DNA from: Eubacterium sp.
Lineage (GTDB): Bacteria > Bacillota > Clostridia > Lachnospirales > Lachnospiraceae
Reading direction: 5' to 3'
DNA length: 39,906 nucleotides
Assembly: GCA_017430325.1 (NCBI GenBank)
Contig: JAFRNE010000012.1
Span: 1-39,906 of the forward strand
Shown: positions 17,152 to 25,211 of the stretch, piece after piece
How the letters are laid out: every line of letters begins with the position of its first letter
Numbering within the stretch: position 1 is the first letter of the stretch
The notes under the pieces: model-generated
Database searches by the model: none
What the model was told of the DNA's origin: nothing
What the model saw: only the letters and a program-made list of their open reading frames with translations
Made by a program: the position numbers and the translations under genes

Positions 17152-17817
17152 TTACGTTAACGAATTAACGTTCGCATAAAACTCCTCATTGACCGTATCA
17201 TAGTAACCGATATTGGTAGAACTGCCTGCTATTTTTCTGAGGCGATAGTTGCCCTCTTCGATCTGCTTTTCAACAGCCTCAAGAACTTTTACGGAATAAA
17301 TACTGGCAAGCGGCTGGAGTCCGCGATTCTCTGTTCTCGCAAACAATACGTCCTCACCTTTATACACCTCAAATACCCTTTGTATTTCTGCACTTTCATA
17401 CCTGATCATATCGCACGCCAGAAATAACACCGCATCAACACCGTCTTCCTGCGCTTTTCTTAGAACCGACGCGATACCTCCTATCGGTCCGATATTATCA
17501 AAAATATCCTCAACCGGTATATAACCGCCGCGCTTTATCTTCTGCCCTGCGCGGACGGATATATATTTCTTTATTATCGGTCCACGTGCCATTTCGGACG
17601 TGGAATCTACCACATCTTCACTAACATCGTCAATAACCATTTCGCAACATGCCGTATCAATTTCATCGCAGATTTTATCGAGGAAGGTTCTTCCGTCACC
17701 CTCAATGATTACGTTTTCCTTCGGTCTGCCCATTCTCTTCGACTGTCCGCCGACCATGACACATACTGCAAATTGTCGGATGTCACTACGTATGTTATTC
17801 TGTACATTTTTTCCCAT
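17152..17817 (-). CDS. mobA: Molybdenum cofactor guanylyltransferase MobA-like
   Basis: This nucleotidyltransferase probably adds GMP from GTP to Mo-molybdopterin, giving the guanine dinucleotide form needed by formate dehydrogenases. A GTG at 17826 is possible, but it lies in the ribosome site AGGTGAG; the ATG at 17817 (MGKNVQ) gives 221 residues. The nucleotide-binding loop is VMVGGQSKRMGRPKE near residues 21-35, followed by DNIGPIGGIASVLR and the metal-binding LFLACDMIRY. The central part, with an insertion around VDSTSEMARGPIIKK, is unlike E. coli MobA. It is the last gene of the cofactor region. It stops 121 bp before tyrS begins, with no clear terminator between them. Confidence 0.85.
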   Translation of the reverse strand: MGKNVQNNIRSDIRQFAVCVMVGGQSKRMGRPKENVIIEGDGRTFLDKICDEIDTACCEMVIDDVSEDVVDSTSEMARGPIIKKYISVRAGQKIKRGGYIPVEDIFDNIGPIGGIASVLRKAQEDGVDAVLFLACDMIRYESAEIQRVFEVYKGEDVLFARTENRGLQPLASIYSVKVLEAVEKQIEEGNYRLRKIAGSSTNIGYYDTVNEEFYANVNSLT

Positions 17818-17857
17818 GAATCTCACCTATCATGACATACCTTGCCAATACACACAC

Positions 17858-18838
17858 TCACTTTGCATGATACTCTCCATGAATCCCGCCGGTCTTATGA
17901 ACGAGATGTATATCCGCTATCCTAATATCCCGCTGCACACTTTTACACATATCGATAACCGTCAGAGCCGCTGCACTGCAGGCCGACAAAGCCTCCATCT
18001 CAACGCCGGTTCTTCCGCTGCATGAAACCGTCGCCTCTATCTCCACACAGGTCTTCTCTTCATTCAGCCTGCACCTTACGTCAGCCGAATCAATTATCAC
18101 CGGATGACACATTGGTATCAGATCCGGCGTTTTCTTCGCGCCAATTATTCCCGCGATCTGTGCAACCGTCAGAACATCGCCCTTCTTAACGCCCCCGCTC
18201 TTTATCAGTCCGAAGGTCTCCATATTTACCTGCACCGTCGCCACAGCTGTAGCCGTCCTTCTGGTTATATCCTTCATGCCCACATCCACCATACGGGCAT
18301 TACCCTCATCATCAAAATGCGTGAATTCCATATCACCCACCGCTTTATTATCCACCTTTTTATAAATAAAATCCGCAATCGAATAAACATCATCAATATC
18401 AAATACAGTTTTTCCCGACGATTCAAACCTCTTCGGAGCATCAGTAATAATAGCCTCAGCCTTAGCCATATCATCCGGCTTGCGGTATTCATTCCTCTCA
18501 GTCATAACATACATTTTCAGAATATCCGCGCCCTTGTAGCCTTCCACGATAACGATATCCATATCATCGATTCCCCGAAGCATCTCCTCAAGGCTTCTCG
18601 GACTTTTATCGATCTCAGCAAATCCCGACACAGCAGACGAGATCATCACCCTGTCCGCACCCGCAGCACTGAAGCGATAGGTGTCCATGCCTTCATGATC
18701 CATTTGAAAACCATGAACATCATGTTTAACCACCGCTACTTTAAGCCCCCTGCTTTTCAACACCGGAATCAGCTTCTCTATTAAAGTTGTCTTACCACCG
18801 CCCGAATAGCCGGCTATCCCCAAAGCAAAACTTTTCAT
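17858..18838 (-). CDS. MobB-MoaC fusion
   Basis: Two cofactor enzymes share one 326-residue chain. Residues 1-168 are MobB, a GTP-binding adaptor of guanylation: the P-loop is GYSGGGKTT (10-18), then VVKHDVHGF, DTYRFSAAGADRV and VIVEGYKG. Residues 170-326 are MoaC, cyclic pyranopterin monophosphate synthase, which completes the first step started by MoaA: KGDVLTVAQIAG, LIPMCHP, GVEMEALSACSAAALTVIDMCK (D296 and K299 match the catalytic pair) and HKTGG. The join is a short linker at about 165-171, and neither half lacks a key motif. The start abuts the stop of the preceding gene with no gap, so translation is probably coupled. No single gene symbol fits. Confidence 0.92.
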   Translation of the reverse strand: MKSFALGIAGYSGGGKTTLIEKLIPVLKSRGLKVAVVKHDVHGFQMDHEGMDTYRFSAAGADRVMISSAVSGFAEIDKSPRSLEEMLRGIDDMDIVIVEGYKGADILKMYVMTERNEYRKPDDMAKAEAIITDAPKRFESSGKTVFDIDDVYSIADFIYKKVDNKAVGDMEFTHFDDEGNARMVDVGMKDITRRTATAVATVQVNMETFGLIKSGGVKKGDVLTVAQIAGIIGAKKTPDLIPMCHPVIIDSADVRCRLNEEKTCVEIEATVSCSGRTGVEMEALSACSAAALTVIDMCKSVQRDIRIADIHLVHKTGGIHGEYHAK

Positions 18839-19855
18839 CTAATATCTCCCAAACGTACAGTTCGGATAATGACAAGGCCTGCATTTCTGGCACAGACCGC
18901 CATCACCCAGACTAATCAATTCCTTCTTCGTAAACCTCTCCCCCGCAAATATCTGTGGGAGCATCACATCCAGCATAGTTGTCGGAAGCGATATTGCAGC
19001 TCCCGGAACCCCAAGGATTGGAATATCTCCAAGATACGCAACCAATGTCATATTTCCCGGCTGAGCAGGTACTCCATGACTCACAACATCTGCACCAAGT
19101 TCCCTGATAGCTCCCGGAGTCAGGTCATCCGGATCCACCGACATTCCGCCGGTAAATACGAGTAAGTCCGCGCCGCCACCAAGAAGTTCTTTGGCCGCTT
19201 CTACTATCATTAATTTATCATCATCGCATATTTTAACCCCAACGATCTCTGCCGGATAGTATTCAAGCTTCTTCCTGATCACAGGCTCAAACTTATCACT
19301 TATCCTGCCGCTGTAAACCTCCGAGCCGGTGATTATCACGCCGACTTTCTTCTCCTTATACGGAAGTATCCGGATCAGTTTTCTGTCCCTGCACAGCTCC
19401 TCAGCTCGCTCTATCTGCTCTTTTTCAGTATACAGAGGAACTATCCTCATGGATGCAACAGCCGTATCCTTCTCAACTCTGTAATGATCCGGCAGCGTTG
19501 CGATAGTAATATCACCTATACTGTTTATCTCTCCCAGCAGCTCAGTATCAATTCTGAGCATCCCCTTTATGTCCGAAACAAGAAGAATCTTGCCCTCTGC
19601 CGGCCCTGTAAAATGCCCCTCGGAAATACTTGTCATTTCAGCAAGTCTTCTCGCACATTCATCCTCGTGCAGCAGGCCTTCATCAGGCTCTCCCACATAT
19701 ACAGTTTTCTTGCCGATATCAAGAAGCTTCTCTATATCCTCTTCTTTTATCACATGCCCACGTTTAAACAGCGCCCCCTTGAAGCCATCATACATGGCAG
19801 TCACATCATGTGCCAGCGCCATTCCAACCGCTTCTTCTGTTTTTATGCTTTTCAT
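18839..19855 (-). CDS. Second MoeA/MogA-type molybdopterin-binding protein with C-terminal Cys cluster
   Basis: This 338-residue protein has a MoCF-binding (MoeA/MogA-like) domain in its second half: VGVIITGSEVYSGRI, LLVFTGGMSVDPDD and PGNMTLVAYLGDIPILGVPGAA. The N-terminal half is reduced compared with MoeA and lacks the usual MoeA PPFxxSxMDGYA segment. It ends in a cysteine motif, CQKCRPCHYPNC, with C-x2-C-x2-C spacing, which could hold a metal or Fe-S cluster. A GTG at 19870 is in frame, but the ATG at 19855 is the better start. The full-length MoeA upstream makes a redundant insertase unlikely. I infer a related step, such as metal choice or delivery, without direct evidence. It is followed immediately by MobB-MoaC. 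Confidence 0.8.
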   Translation of the reverse strand: MKSIKTEEAVGMALAHDVTAMYDGFKGALFKRGHVIKEEDIEKLLDIGKKTVYVGEPDEGLLHEDECARRLAEMTSISEGHFTGPAEGKILLVSDIKGMLRIDTELLGEINSIGDITIATLPDHYRVEKDTAVASMRIVPLYTEKEQIERAEELCRDRKLIRILPYKEKKVGVIITGSEVYSGRISDKFEPVIRKKLEYYPAEIVGVKICDDDKLMIVEAAKELLGGGADLLVFTGGMSVDPDDLTPGAIRELGADVVSHGVPAQPGNMTLVAYLGDIPILGVPGAAISLPTTMLDVMLPQIFAGERFTKKELISLGDGGLCQKCRPCHYPNCTFGRY

Positions 19856-19900
19856 CTTATTCACCCACACACATTACATTATTTTAGTGCCAAACAAGTA

Positions 19901-19929
19901 ACAATATCTATACCTTCAGCATTGATCAA
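19901..19929 (-). promoter_or_regulatory. Possible internal promoter before the second molybdopterin-binding gene
   Basis: On the minus strand there is TTGATC (19924-19929), a 17-bp spacer and TATTGT (19901-19906). It lies in the 134-bp gap after moeA. It would drive the molybdopterin-binding, MobB-MoaC and MobA genes. Confidence 0.35.
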
Positions 19930-19949
19930 ACATTAAAAATCATGTATTT

Positions 19950-19963
19950 AGAAAACGTTTACC
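19950..19963. promoter_or_regulatory. CRE-like sequence
   Basis: The minus strand reads GGTAAACGTTTTCT, which matches 12 of 14 positions of the catabolite-responsive element TGWAANCGNTNWCA. It lies 20 bp upstream of the possible promoter at 19901-19929. The core AAACGTTT is palindromic and could occur by chance. Confidence 0.25.
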
Positions 19964-19989
19964 AATCCACTGTGCATTTCCGCTTAATA

Positions 19990-21282
19990 TCATACAATGA
20001 ATCCTGCAACAAGCTCCCCGGCAGTTAATAATCCTGCCTCCGCAGGAATGATCGCGTATGCATCACACCCAATTGCACTGCTGATAACGACATTCCCCTG
20101 AGAAGAATTAAAATCAACAAATACCTCTCCACCTCTAAGCGAAAGCTTTCCTCGGATCAGGCGAACATTACCGTTCTTATTCTTGAAATCATGTGAAAGC
20201 TTCATCTCGATCAACTGATGATCAGCCGCCTTATAACCGGCCATCTTCCTCAGTGCAGGCATACATATACACTGCAGATTCGTCAGACTCGACGCAGGAT
20301 TACCAGAAAGCGCAAGCATCAGCTTACCATCCCGAACACCATAGGCCGAGGCCATTCCCGGCTTGATACGCACACCATCTGCCAGCACCTTAAACCCGAC
20401 CTTTTCCATTGCTGATATCACAAGGTCATAATCACCCACAGAAACTCCTCCCGTGGAAATAAGCACATCGCACTCCGTCAGACCCTTTTCTATCGCATCT
20501 ACGATACTATTTTCATCATCATTTACATGTCCGAGGTAAACCGGTTTAGTATTATATTTCAACAGAGCCACGCTGATCGTATATCGATTCGAATTACGTA
20601 TCTGTCCTTCTCTCAGTTCTTCATCAACCTCAGCAACCTCATCTCCGGTGGAAATAATCCCTGCACGGACCTTCTTAAACACCTTCACCTTCGACTTCCC
20701 AAGTGACGCCAAAGTCCCCGCAAGTCCCGCATCGATAACAGTTCCTTCTTCAGCCAGAATCTGCCCCTTCTTTATATCCTCGCCGGCATAGATCACATTC
20801 TCCCCCGGCTTATAACTCTTCTTTATAACAACCTCTGTATCAGTGAAATCAGTATCCTCATATTTGCAGATTGCATCTGCTCCATCAGGCATAGGTGCCC
20901 CTGTCATAAGTCTTATGGCAGTTCCCGGAGTCACCGATTTAGTCGGAGTCTGCCCCGCGCGAATATTTTCGATAACCTGTAGTCTCACACCCTTAGTATC
21001 TGCTCTCGAACCATACTCTTTCTCCGAATCAACCTTCTCTAAATCACTATTTTCCATACTATTTGATGATATAAAACTTATATCCCCAACACCAAAAGTA
21101 TCCTCTGCACGAAATGCATAGCCGTCATATGGCGATCTGCTAAATGGCGGAACATTTTCTTCCGCCACAACCTTCTCAGCGATCACTCTTCCGTAGCTTT
21201 CCTCAAGCCCGACCTCTTCGATATCTATTCTATTTACATTATCCAGAAGCACCTTTATTGCCTCATCGTAATTTACCTTCAT
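19990..21282 (-). CDS. moeA: Molybdopterin molybdenumtransferase MoeA
   Basis: This enzyme inserts molybdate into adenylated molybdopterin. It has 430 residues, slightly longer than E. coli MoeA (411). The signature PPFSRSPYDGYAFR is at about 45-58, and PGTAIRLMTGAPMPDGADAI follows. The MoCF domain contains GIISTGDEVAEVDEELREGQIRNSN, LISTGGVSVGDYD, GVRIKPGMASAYG and LALSGNPASSL, all standard. The extra length is an insertion of about 25 residues near 75-100 (SMENSDLEKVDSEKEYGSR) in domain 3. A GGGGATGA site precedes the start. It follows modB by 127 bp, a gap in which I see no clear signal. Confidence 0.94.
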   Translation of the reverse strand: MKVNYDEAIKVLLDNVNRIDIEEVGLEESYGRVIAEKVVAEENVPPFSRSPYDGYAFRAEDTFGVGDISFISSNSMENSDLEKVDSEKEYGSRADTKGVRLQVIENIRAGQTPTKSVTPGTAIRLMTGAPMPDGADAICKYEDTDFTDTEVVIKKSYKPGENVIYAGEDIKKGQILAEEGTVIDAGLAGTLASLGKSKVKVFKKVRAGIISTGDEVAEVDEELREGQIRNSNRYTISVALLKYNTKPVYLGHVNDDENSIVDAIEKGLTECDVLISTGGVSVGDYDLVISAMEKVGFKVLADGVRIKPGMASAYGVRDGKLMLALSGNPASSLTNLQCICMPALRKMAGYKAADHQLIEMKLSHDFKNKNGNVRLIRGKLSLRGGEVFVDFNSSQGNVVISSAIGCDAYAIIPAEAGLLTAGELVAGFIV

Positions 21283-21409
21283 TAATTCATCCCCAGCCTA
21301 TAATTCACAAAATACTAATCCCGTAACGAATATACATACAGCTAAATTGTGTCTTCCTGCTTCTGCTCCATCATCGAGCTATATTTCATTATTGTTTTTC
21401 TGCCATCAA

Positions 21410-22087
21410 CTATGCCCGGCTATACTGTGACCTCTTATTCCTGTCCTCAAACATATTTATCGCGATCAGTACAAATGCAGAAATAGCTATATTTATCAGT
21501 ACCCACTTTGTGACCAGATCATCCTTGCCGGTGCGCCACAGCTGATATACAGTCGTTGAAATCGTTGCCGTCCTGCCCGGTATATAACCTGCGATCATCG
21601 AGGTCGCTCCGTATTCTCCAAGCGCCCTCGCAAAGCTCAGTACACAACCGGCTATGATTCCCTGCTTACAGCAAGGCAGCTTAACTCTGAAAAAGATGTA
21701 CGACCTGCTGAGTCCGAGCGATTTCCCCGCCCAGTCAAGATTCTTATCGAAAGCCTCAAAGGCACTTCTCGCTGTCCTGTACATAAGCGGAAATATGATC
21801 ACCGACGTTGCAAATATAGCCGACCACCAGTTCATCGTAAGCTTAATTCCAAATACCGACAAAAAGGCTTTTCCGATAAACCTTTTCGGCCCCAACATCC
21901 TGAGGAGCAGATATCCGATTACTGTCGGTGGCAGAACCAGCGGCAAAGTGAAAATACAGTCAATGATGCCCTTAACCCACCTTGAAAGGTGCGTTACCAT
22001 ATTTGCCGCCGCAACGCCTATTATTAAGATTATCAATGTGCTTATCCCTGCAATCCTGAGGGAATTCCACAGAGGATAATAATCCAT
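21410..22087 (-). CDS. modB: Molybdate ABC transporter permease ModB
   Basis: This is the inner-membrane permease of a molybdate importer. It has 225 residues and about five membrane helices (for example STLIILIIGVAAANMV and FTLPLVLPPTVIGYLLL). The EAA loop that docks on the ATPase is AGKSLGLSRSYIFFRVKLP. FARALGEYGATSMIAGYIPG is characteristic of ModB. The start at 22087 has GGTGGAG. It lies 152 bp after modA, a wide gap for an operon, in which I see no convincing site except a weak ModE-like half-site. The order modC-modA-modB differs from the common modABC. Confidence 0.93.
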   Translation of the reverse strand: MDYYPLWNSLRIAGISTLIILIIGVAAANMVTHLSRWVKGIIDCIFTLPLVLPPTVIGYLLLRMLGPKRFIGKAFLSVFGIKLTMNWWSAIFATSVIIFPLMYRTARSAFEAFDKNLDWAGKSLGLSRSYIFFRVKLPCCKQGIIAGCVLSFARALGEYGATSMIAGYIPGRTATISTTVYQLWRTGKDDLVTKWVLINIAISAFVLIAINMFEDRNKRSQYSRA

Positions 22088-22239
22088 ACTCCACCCAACC
22101 TTCTTCTTACAAACCTATACTCATTCACATATAGTTAACTCTGCCATTCAACGGATCCAACAACGCCGGTTAATATGTTATTCAACTAATTTTAAATCCA
22201 CAGGCCAAAGCCTTTACATAACGTATCCTACACCAGCAA

Positions 22240-23067
22240 TTACTGTATGCAGGTAAATCCGATCTTCTCAAATACCTTCTTGCTGTCATCACTCTTCAGA
22301 TAGTTAAGGAACTCCTGTGCAGCATCCTTATTCTTCGAACCTTTCAGAACCGCCGCAGGATAGATAACCTGTCCGCACATATCCTTAGTTGCCTCATCAA
22401 CAATCTTAAGTCCTGCTGAATAAGCATCTGTTGAATAAATAACTCCGCAGTCAACCGCACCTTCACCAACCTGTGCTGTAACCTCTTTTACGTTGCTTCC
22501 GTAGGAAATAACCGAAGCCGAAGCAAGCTCAGCCTCATCAAGTCCGTAATACGCAAATATCTTCTGAGTATACTGACCTACAGGAACATCCTCATTACCC
22601 ATAGCAAATAGTATATCCTTCGCCTTAAGATGATCTGCAAGGTCATCAAAGCTGTTAATATTTTTCTTATTGTCGTCCGGAACCGCAAGCACGACCTTAT
22701 TTTCAAGAAGGTCGATCCTTGTTGCCGAGTCGATCAGATCGTTTCCCTTCGGATTCTTCTCAGCATCAGCTGATTTATCGAGTGCATCCATCTGCTTCTT
22801 TGCCGCAGAGATAAACAGGTCGCAGTCAGCCCCCTCTTCGATCTGGGTTTTAAGTGTTCCCGATGAATCAAAGTTAAATATTATCTTCACATTAGGATGA
22901 TCCTTCTCGTAATTCTCAGCTATCTCCTCAAGTGACTCTGTGAGTGATGCCGCTGCATACACAATGATCTCTGTCTCTTTTTCTTTCTTATCCTTCTTCT
23001 TGCCGCATCCCACAGCAGCAATTACCATCATCATGATAAGCCCTATTAAAATACTTTTTTTCTTCAT
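22240..23067 (-). CDS. modA: Molybdate-binding lipoprotein ModA
   Basis: This extracellular solute-binding protein captures molybdate (or tungstate) for ModB/ModC. It has 275 residues. The N-terminus is a lipoprotein signal with cysteine C21 (IAAVGC), so it is tethered outside the membrane. The ligand-binding start VYAAASLTESLEEIAENY is a ModA hallmark, followed by FNFDSSGTLKTQIEEGADCD and, later, VTAQVGEGAVDCGVIYSTDA. The region after the signal is very Lys-rich (GKKKDKKEKE). The ribosome site is weak (AGAG). The sequence does not tell molybdate from tungstate, though the cofactor neighbours and MobA favour molybdenum. Confidence 0.93.
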   Translation of the reverse strand: MKKKSILIGLIMMMVIAAVGCGKKKDKKEKETEIIVYAAASLTESLEEIAENYEKDHPNVKIIFNFDSSGTLKTQIEEGADCDLFISAAKKQMDALDKSADAEKNPKGNDLIDSATRIDLLENKVVLAVPDDNKKNINSFDDLADHLKAKDILFAMGNEDVPVGQYTQKIFAYYGLDEAELASASVISYGSNVKEVTAQVGEGAVDCGVIYSTDAYSAGLKIVDEATKDMCGQVIYPAAVLKGSKNKDAAQEFLNYLKSDDSKKVFEKIGFTCIQ

Positions 23068-23109
23068 GTTTACGATCTCTATTAACCATATTATATAACC
23101 ATTCCACTA

Positions 23110-24159
23110 CTAACTCAGTATGATTATCTTATCAGGCCCAATATATAGCTTCTCAGGAATATCAGTAGTCTCCTCCGTATCATAGAGACTTCTTTCCTTC
23201 TTCCACCAAAGTCCGTTCTCAAGCATTATATACCACTCAAACGGAAGCCTTGTTACGCTGACCTTGCCACAAGATATACAGTTTTCACCGGACTCACCAA
23301 TTTTAAAATCATGCGCTCTGATTCCGATAAAGCTGTCACTTTCATCCACCTTCTTCTCGGTCACCAGCTCTATGCCGCCCCAATCAAGTGCCTTCACCCG
23401 ATGGTCTGATATTCTTTCAATCCGGCTGATATTCTTACAGCCTGTAAGCTTCGCCGCCGCAACAGTTCCCGGATTCTTAAATACATCGTCAGTCCTGCCC
23501 TGCGCTATCACTCTTCCCTTTTCTATCAATATCAGATAATCACACATCTGATATATTTCATCTCTGTCATGACTTACGAGAACAAAGCTCTTGCCAAGTT
23601 TATTCAACAGTTCCAAAAGCTCGAGTCTTGTTCGTTCTCTGAGAAAGGTGTCCAGTGCCGTAAATGGCTCATCCAGCAGAAGAAGCTTTGGATCCGATGC
23701 AAGTATCCTCGCAAGTGCTGTTCTCTGCTGCTGTCCTCCCGATATTTCTCTCGGGTATCGTCCTCTAATATCGTTAATCTGAAGAAGCTCCATCAAGTCC
23801 GCCGAACTGACCTCCGAAGCTTTTCCCTCGCGCCGCTTCATCCTCTTTGCAGCGTGGAGAGCCGCCTCTATATTTCCCTCAACCGTCATATTTGGAAATA
23901 ACGCATAGTTCTGGAAGAGATAGCCTATGCTTCTCTCCGCCGGACTCACATTCACCTTCTTTTCTCTGTCAAAAAGAACTTCACCGTCCAGAGAAATACA
24001 TCCTCTATCCGGCGTTTCTATTCCGGCAATCGACTTTAGTAGCATACTCTTTCCACTGCCCGAAGCACCAAGTATGCCTATCCTGTCACTCTCAGCAGAT
24101 ATCTGTATATCAAGCGCAGATTCATTCAGTTTTTTCTTTATATCCACATCAAGCTTCAT
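23110..24159 (-). CDS. modC: Molybdate ABC transporter ATPase ModC
   Basis: This is the ATPase that powers ModB. The frame opens at 24183, but the ATG at 24159 (MKLDVDIKKKL) follows GAGGACG and gives 349 residues. It has Walker A GASGSGKS (31-38), Q-loop FQNYALFPNMTV, signature SGGQQQRTALARIL, Walker B LLLLDEPFTALD and the switch histidine in VLVSHDRDE. A C-terminal region of about 120 residues fits the TOBE-type regulatory domain of ModC (GCKNISRIERISD, IGIRAHDFKIG). It is first of the three transporter genes, 82 bp after the MOSC-MogA gene and 42 bp before modA. Confidence 0.93.
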   Translation of the reverse strand: MKLDVDIKKKLNESALDIQISAESDRIGILGASGSGKSMLLKSIAGIETPDRGCISLDGEVLFDREKKVNVSPAERSIGYLFQNYALFPNMTVEGNIEAALHAAKRMKRREGKASEVSSADLMELLQINDIRGRYPREISGGQQQRTALARILASDPKLLLLDEPFTALDTFLRERTRLELLELLNKLGKSFVLVSHDRDEIYQMCDYLILIEKGRVIAQGRTDDVFKNPGTVAAAKLTGCKNISRIERISDHRVKALDWGGIELVTEKKVDESDSFIGIRAHDFKIGESGENCISCGKVSVTRLPFEWYIMLENGLWWKKERSLYDTEETTDIPEKLYIGPDKIIILS

Positions 24160-24241
24160 GCTTATTACGTCCTCACAGATCACGCCACGATATTCATATC
24201 CTATGATTTATTCAACTACTTCATGTTTAACATGATTCGAT

Positions 24242-25207
24242 TCATTCTTTTCTATCATTCGCACACTCAGTCGCACTGCCTCTAAGAATCTTTATCCCAT
24301 GCTCCAGTCCGTTCATGATAAAACTCAGGCATTCCTTAACAGCTTTCGGGCTGCCCGGCAGATTCACGATTAAGCTATGCCCACGGATAACCGAAGCCCC
24401 TCTTGACAACATGGCTCTGTCAGTTATCTCAGCCGATCTCATCCTCATGTATTCTGCGATTCCCGGCGCATTTCTGTCTGCAACCTCAAGTGTCACCTCC
24501 GGAGTATGGTCCCTCATGGAGAAGCCTGTACCACCGCTGGTAATAACAAGATCCGCCTCTCTTCCGTCGCAGATCCTGATCAGCTCTTTTTTTAGTATAA
24601 GCGGCTCATCCGGTATCAGCAGCGTCTCAATTATCCTGTATCCGTTTTCTTCAAGTATTTCACAGGCCGCCGGACCGCTCTTATCCTCACGTTCGCCCTT
24701 TGACCCTTTATCGCTGAGCACAATCACGGCCACCGTAAGTGCTCTGTCCTGCGCCGGCAGCTCGACTCTCACCTCATCACCGACACGTATCCTTCCACCT
24801 TTAATAACCTCAGCAAATACACCTTCTCTCGGCATGATACAGTCGCCGACAGAATTATATATATGACAATGGCTGTGGCACTCCTTACCTCTTTGAGTCA
24901 GCCTAAGTACCGCACCATCTTCTTTCCCAACAAAAAACAGGCTCTCAGCAGGCAGTTCCCTGACATTAAAGCCTTCAATGATCAGATTCTCGCCAAAATC
25001 GCCGTCCGAAACCTCAGCTCCCTTTGCCCGAAAATCATCTATTACCTCCGCAGTAAGGATACTAACCTGTCTATGCCAGTTTCCGGCATGGGCGTCACCC
25101 ACAATGCCATAACCTTCAACAAGCTCCGCCTCGAGAGTAGGTTTCTTGGCTATCCCTCTCTTCTCGCTGATACAGACAGCTTTTATCCTTCCTCTAATTT
25201 CCTCCAT
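24242..25207 (-). CDS. MOSC-MogA fusion
   Basis: This is a 321-residue two-domain protein. Residues 1-150 are a MOSC domain, of the kind found at the C-terminus of Moco sulfurases and in YiiM: GIVGDAHAGNWHRQVSIL, DFGENLIIEGFNV, a cysteine motif KECHSHC, and GRIRVGDEV at the end. Residues 155-310 are MogA/MoaB, molybdopterin adenylyltransferase, which activates the pterin for MoeA: VIVLSDKGSKGEREDKSG, LVITSGGTGFSMRDHTPEVT and LIVNLPGSPKAVKEC. The start lies four bases after the moaA stop, and its ribosome site GGAGGAT overlaps the moaA end. The MOSC half may process or deliver the sulfurated cofactor to formate dehydrogenase, which is inference. Confidence 0.92.
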   Translation of the reverse strand: MEEIRGRIKAVCISEKRGIAKKPTLEAELVEGYGIVGDAHAGNWHRQVSILTAEVIDDFRAKGAEVSDGDFGENLIIEGFNVRELPAESLFFVGKEDGAVLRLTQRGKECHSHCHIYNSVGDCIMPREGVFAEVIKGGRIRVGDEVRVELPAQDRALTVAVIVLSDKGSKGEREDKSGPAACEILEENGYRIIETLLIPDEPLILKKELIRICDGREADLVITSGGTGFSMRDHTPEVTLEVADRNAPGIAEYMRMRSAEITDRAMLSRGASVIRGHSLIVNLPGSPKAVKECLSFIMNGLEHGIKILRGSATECANDRKE

Positions 25208-25211
25208 GTTA

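Noticed and set aside
17154..17171. Inverted repeat ACGTTAA-4-TTAACGT at the end of mobA
   Set aside because: It lies mostly inside the last mobA codons, is AT-rich and has no T-run, so a terminator or operator is not supported.
22205..22230. ModE-like half-site in the modA-modB gap
   Set aside because: Only one half (CGTTATGTA on the minus strand) resembles the ModE site; the second half is absent.
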